Positions 50,692 to 59,938 of a DNA stretch of 64,000 bases are shown in pieces; positions within the stretch are counted from its first letter, which is position 1; every line of letters starts with the position of its first letter. The notes beneath the pieces are model-generated. The model saw only the letters and a list, made by a program, of their open reading frames with translations. It ran no database searches and was not told the DNA's origin. The translations under genes and the position numbers were made by a program. The stretch comes from Oasisia sp. SBJ-2009 (Eukaryota > Annelida > Polychaeta > Sabellida > Siboglinidae), in contig OZ024866.1 in the NCBI GenBank assembly GCA_964017155.1, positions 22,862,582-22,926,581 of the forward strand. Direction: 5' to 3'.

Positions 50692-53600
50692 TGTGTGTTT
50701 GTGTTTATGTTTAGTTGACTTTGTGTGCATGTGTGCAAGTTTATGTTTGTGCTAGCTTGTGTGTGTTTGTGTGATTCAGTATGTATACATGCATGTGTTT
50801 GTATGGATATCTGTACACCTGCTTGAGTATGCGTGTGTGTGTGTGTGTATCTGGTTGCATGTGAGAATGTGTGTATGTTTAATTATTAGTGGCCATCAGA
50901 GTTGCGGTCAAATTGATATCTGTTTATAAATTCACTGAATTTGTATTAAAGTATTTTCACAAGGGATAAGTAATTTATAGTAACATGTGTTTTGCCATAG
51001 TAGACAGAAGTTGCATTGTGTTAATTCACTTTCAGGACAGCAGAGCTGGAGGAGGAGCGCGATAAGTTGCTTGCGTCCAACTACGACCTTCAACACATGC
51101 AGAAGATGCTTCAGGACAAGGTAACCATGAAAATGGGAATTAACTATCAAGATGGGTATTAACACTAGTGTGCTGTTTCATATAGTGGCTCAATAAAATT
51201 GTCTGCAGACTAACATATGTTAACTTGTCAAACCCGACCTAACTTATCCTGTTTGTATGACATGAGTATAGATGGTTAGCATATATATGTGTATGTCCAA
51301 CATTAACTGTGTTTTCAAGGTTTAAAAAGGTTGCCGCTTAGAGCTAAGCTCCAGATGGCAAGTGAACAAGGAAGCCCTTGGTCTTATCGAGAGTTCACTA
51401 AAATATAATATTATTTCTTATAAAATTAGAAATGAATTAGTATTGTACATAAAATAAAATAAAAATATTATAACCTTTAAATTATGACCAACAGCAGTAC
51501 ACATATCATGCATGAACAGTAGCATAGCAACCTAGGATAGCATTGAGAAATATTGCTGAAGAGCAAAATCCCAGTACACATTTAAAGGTAAACAGTCTAC
51601 AAATTTCAATTGGTGTAGCACAGTGGCTAGAGCAATGCATTCTTATTCGAGAGAAACCGTGGTTGTGTTAGACGTTGGGCAAGTTCATTCATCCTTTCCC
51701 AAACAAGCCAAGGTGGTGTGCAGAACAGATATATGGTGGAGTCAAATGTATTGTGCTTTAAGCAGTCCCTAGAACTGGATACTATGCCAGGAATTTACCA
51801 TTATGTTTGATAAATTATATGGAAATTAAATTGTCCACAAGTACGTGAAAAATGTCTGTACATATTGAATTACTCCTATTCGTTTCTATTATATCGACTG
51901 TTTTATCACATACCACATTCGTATGCCATTTCCAAGCATGTGGAGCGCAAGCATTAGAAATGGACATTAGACAACAGAGCATAACAGTTCATGTAAACAG
52001 ATGGCAGAATTTCCAGGCTTTCTGCGTTTTGTGGAAAATATATTAATCCAAATAATTTGTTATTTTACAGCTTGACAGCGAAGAGAGGAACTCTGCCAGT
52101 CGACTCGCAGTCCGGGACTTGGATAAGGCAAACCTCGGTAGGGTAAACAATGTCTCATTAGGGTGTATTTTGATAAATGTTTCTCAAATTGTGTATTGTG
52201 GTCCTCCAGATGTCGCGAGTAGGTTGCCATGGGGGTCATGAGAAGTCTGCCAATGTCAGTTCTGTAGAAGGGGAGTATAAGCTAGCATACTTCGCAGGCC
52301 GTAGGTAATGATATAATATAAGACCTATACATATATTGTAATAAAACTTAGGTGTATATTCACATGTAGGGGGAGGTTAATTGGGTAAATGGGATTGAGA
52401 AACACTGACTTAAACCAAGAAAAATATTGTGTATGTTGATGCAAGAGCCTTGGACTAGTCAATGCAGTGAAATTGAGGAAATCTCAGCAGAAGGACAATA
52501 ACAATATGAATTGGACAGAAGCAATGTTGTTGTTGAATGCAATTAAATGCAGAAACCCAGACTGCTAGAGCAGTGACTCTGAGCATACAGTAGCGACACC
52601 TAGTGACCATTCCTGAAGACAAAAGTAATTATTTTGGGATGATACTACAGGGATATTGCATTGATATACCAAGTTGTTACGGTGCACTTAGTGGCTAAAA
52701 AATATATTCTTATAGTCTTATATAGTCTTATTGAAGAATGAAGAATCTGGTAACTTCATCCTGAATGCCCACAGTCAAATTAATTTCTAATTCGGCAAAA
52801 ATACCGTCTACAGAAAGAAAAAGCAATATTATTTGTTGCCACAGTTGCATTTAAACCCCCACTTTTCAATAACATCTTTGATACTGTTTGTGGCAAGCAA
52901 AAACATACTTATAGATACACCCATGCATTAAGACAATACTATATTAAAATGAAATACCAAAAAAATGATTAGGTACTTACCAGTAAAAATGAAGTCACAT
53001 AATACTGTGTATCTCTAACACAGCTAGTTCAGTTGATTTTAATTGCAGCTGTTTCCTGCACACTATGAAAGATGCTCTGGGAGGCAGTAATATTAATGTA
53101 ACTACTGTAGGGCGCATTTTATTATTAATTAACTTTGACTAAACTTGGGAGACTAATGGATTAGTGACTGAACTCACGTCTTTTGTTGTCAGATCTGAAG
53201 CAGCAGATGTCAAAGCTAGAGAGGGAGTTGGCGATGATGAAGAAAGAGAACAAAGAGTTGCTGCAGATGAGTGAATCTCAGAAGCTGAGGAGCAAGGTCA
53301 GTCTCACACAGTGCTTATGTCAAATGATGCATTCGCAGTTAGCATCCTACTGTAATTGTGTGAAATAGTCGTAGAGTGGTGCAAGTAATCGCAAGCAAAA
53401 GGTCATAGGTCACAACCGAGTAGTTATTCTATCCCAAAAACAGTATTGGAGAATTACAATGTGTTGCATAGTTATTTAACCAGTGATATGGGCAAATTCT
53501 TAGTTGGGGACATTCTGAGTCATTGGTTTTAAAATCACTTTAATCTTCAACTGCAGTTTTTTAAACACAAATGTTGGTTTTGTCTGTAGAGCTTGGAGTC

Positions 53601-56600
53601 TGATCATGTGGAGGTCCAGCATAATTACGACCACATTATGAGTGAGGTGAGTAAATGTGGTTGAGCACTGATAGACCCATTAGCTTCTGTCTGCCAGTTG
53701 GCGATGTATTTCAGAAAACACAACAATACCTTTGTGATGTGTCAAGGATAAGTAAAGGTAAATTCTTATATGGCACAGTATAAAAATACTTCGTTCAATA
53801 TATTATAATATTATGTTTGTTTACATCAAAGGTGAGTTCTTATACAGCGCAGTGTCCAGTCCTCAGGGTTGCTCAAAGTGCTTTACACTTTACCTCCCTG
53901 GCAGACCTGTTCAATCAGACACCATCTCAACTTCTTTGGGTAGCATCCAGCCATATGCTGCCATGAGGTACCGCAATAACTAATCCGACAGAGGACGCTC
54001 TGACGCAACTAGGGTCTTGGTGCCGTATTTTACATATTCTTGACATGTGTAAAACACGGAACGGTTTGCGAAAAGATTTGCGGAACGCTTGCTTAAATCA
54101 TCCTACAATCTAGCTTTTGAACTCACATGACTCCGAAGCCTCACACATAGCTAAATATGGATATAATCTGACATGACCGTCAATGTGAAGGCATAATAAT
54201 ATGTACATTAATGAACATTTACAACCGATTGAACGTCGACTGGTGGCCCGACGACAGGTGTGCTGGCTCGATGCCGATGGCGACGATGCCGAAACGGATG
54301 TTTAAAATCACCTACAGCTCGTTGTATGCATCATACAAGACTGCTACTTCACAAATAGTTCAATATTGAATCGTGTAACATGTCCGTCAATATGAAAGCA
54401 TAATGTCTACATTAATATACCTTTACAGTTGATGGAACGTCGTGGGACGTTCGATCGAATTCAGTGCAAAGATGGCATTGTTTTGGCTGTTCTGTCTATT
54501 GAGCACACATGTCATGCCACGCCCACATATACAAACTATCGCTGGCTACACGCCTGCACGGTCAATAGCTTACGTACCCTTCATATATATGACTATATAT
54601 GAAAAGGTATTTCACCATATAGAGAAAGGGTGACCTAATTGCTTTTGTCATGGTTTCTGTTGATAAAAGCTGTGCAACGACATCAACGTGGAAACCTGGT
54701 CTTGGTGCCGTTTCTTTTAACAATTAACTACATGCACCCTAAACATTACGTACACGATTTTATTTACAATCTCAATGACCTCACGCTGGTTTCACTGACA
54801 CTATCAAATGTGTATATGTAACCAAAATAGAATTCAATTCAATAACATTAATTATTTTGTTAAATAAACACAGCCAAATTCACCAAGTGACACACCAACC
54901 TTAATTTCACGGCCGAATACGATACAATGTAACATATTTTTCCCGCCTAAAAATATCGCGCACTTGTATTCGTCAATATTAGTACAAAACAAATAAAAAT
55001 GAGTATGTTTGGTAAGACCATGTGATCGGTTTGCTGCAAGAAAATATGGGCTATTTCGACATTATCTCAGGTGAATACAGTGGTTAAGGTTGTTCTTGAG
55101 ATAGACGGTGAGTGAGATATAAGCTGTTCAGTCGTAATAAACTCGGTATCGCTATTGGTATCTGCAAAAATTAAGGTTGACCGTGTAGCTGCGTAGCCCG
55201 TATTTGAGATGTGGGTATATTCGACAAAGTCAAGACCGAGAACATGTGATCAGTGCACGACAAAAATAACCGGGACCGCGCCATTTTTACTGTAAATGTG
55301 CATTAATGTAGGCATTATGGTTTCACAATGACAGACATGTTATAATACGAAATCAATTTTTAACTATGTGTGAAGTACCAGTCTCGTGTGAATCATACGG
55401 CGAGCTGTAGATTATTTTAAACATCCGTTCCGGAATCATTCTAGCATACGTCGCCATCAGTCAACATTCCATCGACTCGGCTGTAAATGTACATTAATGT
55501 ACATATTATGCCTTCACATTGACTGACATGTTAGATTATATCCATATTTAGCTATGTGTGAGGTTTCGGAGTCATACGACCTCAACAGCTAATTGAGGAT
55601 AATTTAAACAAGCGTTCCGCAAAACAAGCAAACAAATCCACGTTAGTCGCTGGAGGCGCTGAGACGCAACTAGGGTCTCAGCGTATAAGCGCCTCTAGCG
55701 ACTAGCGCTGATTTGTGGAAGCCCATTTACGCACATAGGCTACTCATACACATATCCACCACTGTCTATAGCCATCACTCATTTATACAGTTGAGTGAAC
55801 TGGAGCAAAGCAGAGTGAAAACACTTGCCCAGGGTTTTAACACCGCAGCACAAGATGCGAACTTGGGTCTTCGCAGACGATAGTCTGAAGCTCTACCCCT
55901 GAGCCACTTCACACTACAAACATTAATTAATAAAATAATACAGCAAAACATCACAGTTTGTCGTTCAATAAAACGCACATTTTTATATTTATTTTCTCAA
56001 CTTCTCACTGAGTGAATGTAGACGTCCACTATGAGTCTTTGAGTGACCAGCCTCAGTCTGGTATTTTTTACAGCTGAGTGACGCGAAGAAACGACTGCGA
56101 CAGTCGGAGCAGAAACAGAAAGAAGCTACTCGGGAGGTCTGCGCCAAGAGCAGAGAACTGGAACTGGTCAGGTAAAAAGACGTTTTTTTCCTATTCTCTT
56201 TCTTCCCTCTCTACGTTGCAGGGGTGGGTCACATCACCGGGTAGACACATGCATCTGAACATAGACGTCAGTCCAGATGTGTCCATAAATGTCACTCATT
56301 CTTGCAGGCACAAGTGTCACAGCCATTGTCAAACATTGACAACATTTACATAAAATATGCTTAATTTTTTGTTCCTCAAAAGCTGTCTGCTGAGAATACC
56401 ACACCACAATTAAGAACGCTATGGTCAGTATGGCTTTTCAGTGACGGCTCCACGCCTGTGGAACAATCTACCAGAAAGTCCAACTTAAAAACACATCTTT
56501 TTAAGGCTGCATTTGTAAACTACTTGTAGGGTATTTTATAATGAATTTATTTTAACTGTAATTATAGTTTTGCAATTTTTTTTACTTACTTTATTATTAA

Positions 56601-59023
56601 CTTATTAATATGTTTTGTAATGTATTTATTATTTTATTTTATCTATTTATTGCTGATAAGTTTTGCTTTTGAACTAGGATTTTTAGAAGCTTTATCTAAT
56701 TATCTATCTATTATCAGTTAACATTTCATATTTACATGTACGTTTATACTGATAATGAATATTTTTAATATGTATGTGTTACAATGTATTTTATGCGCCT
56801 CTGAATGGAAATTTTTCTGTGTATACAGCGCTTTACAAATAAATAATAATTATTATTATTTATGCAAACATTTTACCAGTCCAAACCAAGAGTCTACAAA
56901 ACGTCAATATTTTACATTACACCAAACAACAACATTGAGTAGCATTTTATGAGAAATCTCTTCTGTTTCAATTCTGAGTGATTTTGAAAGAAGTGCTATG
57001 ATTTATAGGAAGGTTTCTTGAATTGATTTCTTTGAAATAATTGTCATCTGGGCAGATATACATGACTGGACAAAGGAGTTATTAGTTTTCAAAATACAAG
57101 TTATTTGGTTTCTGGTAAAGGATGGTGCTTTCGTTTGTAAAAAAAGTTCACTGGTTCCTCTCTAGGAAGGGTTTCCCTTTTGTTTCTGTGAAGGAGTCAT
57201 TCTTTTGTGTCTTGTTCTAGGAATGTGTTTGTTGGTTCCTAGGAAGGGTTTGTTGGTTCTAGGACTGTGTTTGTTGGTTCTAGGACTGTGTTTGTTGGTT
57301 CTAGGACTGTGTTTGTTGGTTCTAGGACTGTGTTTGTTGGTTCTAGGACTGTGTTTGTTGGTTCTAGGACTGTGTTTGTTGGTTCTAGGAATGTGTGTGT
57401 TGGTTCTAGGACTGTGTTTGTTGGTTCTAGGACTGTGTTTGTTGGTTCTAGGAATGTGTGTGTTGGTTCTAGGACTGTGTTTGTTGGTTCTAGGACTGTG
57501 TTTGTTGGTTCTAGGAATGTGTTTGGTGGTTCTAGGAATGTGTTTGCTGGTTCTAGGAATGTGTTTGTTGGTTCTAGGACTGTGTTTGTTGGTTCTAGGA
57601 CTGTGTTTGTTGGTTCTAGGACTGTGTTTGTTGGTTCTAGGACTGTGTTTGTTGGTTCTAGGAATGTGTGTGTTGTTCTAGGAAGGAGTTGTCTGACCTG
57701 TGGGCGACTCACACCCAGGCAACTGACCACACGAGTCAACAGGCCGACCTCATCCGACAGCTGCAGACTCTGCACAAGGACACGAGACAAAGTACGAGAC
57801 TCAGACACACAGTTGTATCTGTGACAGCTTTACAGTGGACTAATGCCTAGTGGACATTTGCCGAGTAGTCAGACGAAAAAGTGGACACTTGCTCAGTGAC
57901 AAATACAATTATATCAATGTATTCCTGGCCCTAACCCTAATCCTAAATCTAACCCAAATGTATTTATTTACACTTTTTGTGATTTTATTGTATTTATGGA
58001 AAATCTTTATTTATGGAGTCTGGTGTATTTTTGTTGCAGTGTTGAAAAATCAAGAAGAGACTTTCACCATGGAGAATGCAGCTCTTCAAACTGTGAGTTC
58101 TTCCACGTAGAGCATGTTTTGTAACTGCTACATTGCATATCGATGTCCCATTTGTACCTGCCAACTGGTTAGGTGTAACAAAAAGGAAATAGTTCATTTG
58201 TACACAGAGTTCATTTGTCCATTTGTCCCAGTAGGTGTGTGAAACGAGGCGTGTGTTCCTTTCATGCCTATCTTTATACCAAAAGTCATGATTTAAACAT
58301 TTTGTCCAATGTTAGCATTTAGCCTACCAACAAGTGTCCAGTAATTCCTGGAACAGTTACCCGGGGTAGTTTTCTGCACAGTTACTTTGGTTGTGTTCAT
58401 AAGTAGGTAAGTAATCGTAACACTTATGTAGTGCCTATATCCTTGAAAATTAGGCAGATTTGCACTTTATATGGTTGTTCTATTGACGAAATAATTATAG
58501 CAGTGGAAATCTGGCGGTGGCTTTTAGTGGGGGGCTCAAGAAGTAGACTACTTTACTTGTGTTCATCTGCATGCTGAATGCAATGAGTTCTCGTGTCAGA
58601 AACTGAAGAAGCTGGAGCAGACAGAAGCTGACTTGAGACAAGAGCACGTCTTCTATGAGCAGGTTGGTTTATCTACAGAGAAGCCACATGTATCAAGTCA
58701 TCTTCATTCTCAGTTAGCTCTGATATTCATGTATTCTGTCACTGTCAGAGAATGCCGACAAACTCAGTAAACTAATAAAGTCTGATATGTAAAACATGCA
58801 TTGTGTAAAGTCTTATTATTCCAGAACTGGGTTCTGAGTTTGTGCCTCATTGTGACATTGCTTTCTCTCCCAAAAGTCGGTTTATTTACTTATGGTATTG
58901 ACAAAGTATGTGTGTTATGATGCAGTTTTAAAATGTTTTGCGTTAACAAGTTACATAAGACACCACACACTGAACAGTGAACCTCGGAATGTACATAAAA
59001 CATGCAAAATATTATAAACAATC

Positions 59024-59092
<69 letters not shown>

Positions 59093-59879
59093 TATATATG
59101 TTTTTGTAGATTTTTAGGGTCCCAAAAAGATCAGGATGTAAATAATACAGCCATTATGCCCTCCTCGGCATATGCACATACATTGGTTGGATTATTGTTA
59201 GTGTTACTAGATGTGCGTGCGTGCGTCTGTGTGTGTGTGCGAGTGTTGACCGCCCGTGTTGCTTGACCGGTAGAAGATCCAGGAGCAGCAGGACATGATA
59301 GTGGACCTGAGGAGGAAACTGACCACAACGGAACAGCCGCTGCCTGAGGATGACCCGGCAGTGCCGCCCTTTGGCAGCTACAGGTCAGTCTCTGCCAGAA
59401 ACAGGTCAATAGGTAATGGCTGGTCAGTGGGGTGGTCAGTAACTGGTCAGTAGGTGGTCAGTAAGTGGTCAGTGGTGGTCAGTAAGTGGTCAGTGGGTGG
59501 TCAGTAAGTGGTCAGTGGGTGGTCAGTGGGTGGTCTGTGGGTGGTCAGTGGGTGGTCAGTGGGTGGTCTGTGGGTGGTCTGTGGGTGGTCTGTGGGTGGT
59601 CAGTGGGTGGTCAGTGGGTGGTCAGTGGGTGGTCTGTGGGTGGTCAGTGGGTGGTCAGTAAGTGGTCTGTGGGTGGTCAGTGGGTGGTCTGTAGGTTTGG
59701 TTGTCATCACAGTTGATATAGTGGTGCCACCTATGGAGTTGAATAGATATTGCACATGGAAGCTCCTATGGATATCTACAAGATCTGCTTACAAGATTTA
59801 TTTTTATGACTTTTAGTGACTCTTGTTAATTTGTTAATCTATTTATTTATTTGTTTGTAAATTATTTCTTTCATGGCTA

Positions 59880-59938
<59 letters not shown>

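Noticed and set aside
57239..57808. Frames of 158-189 codons with seven-residue repeats
   Set aside because: The 21-bp period keeps frames open. Only the part from 57682 is exon, in the centlein frame.
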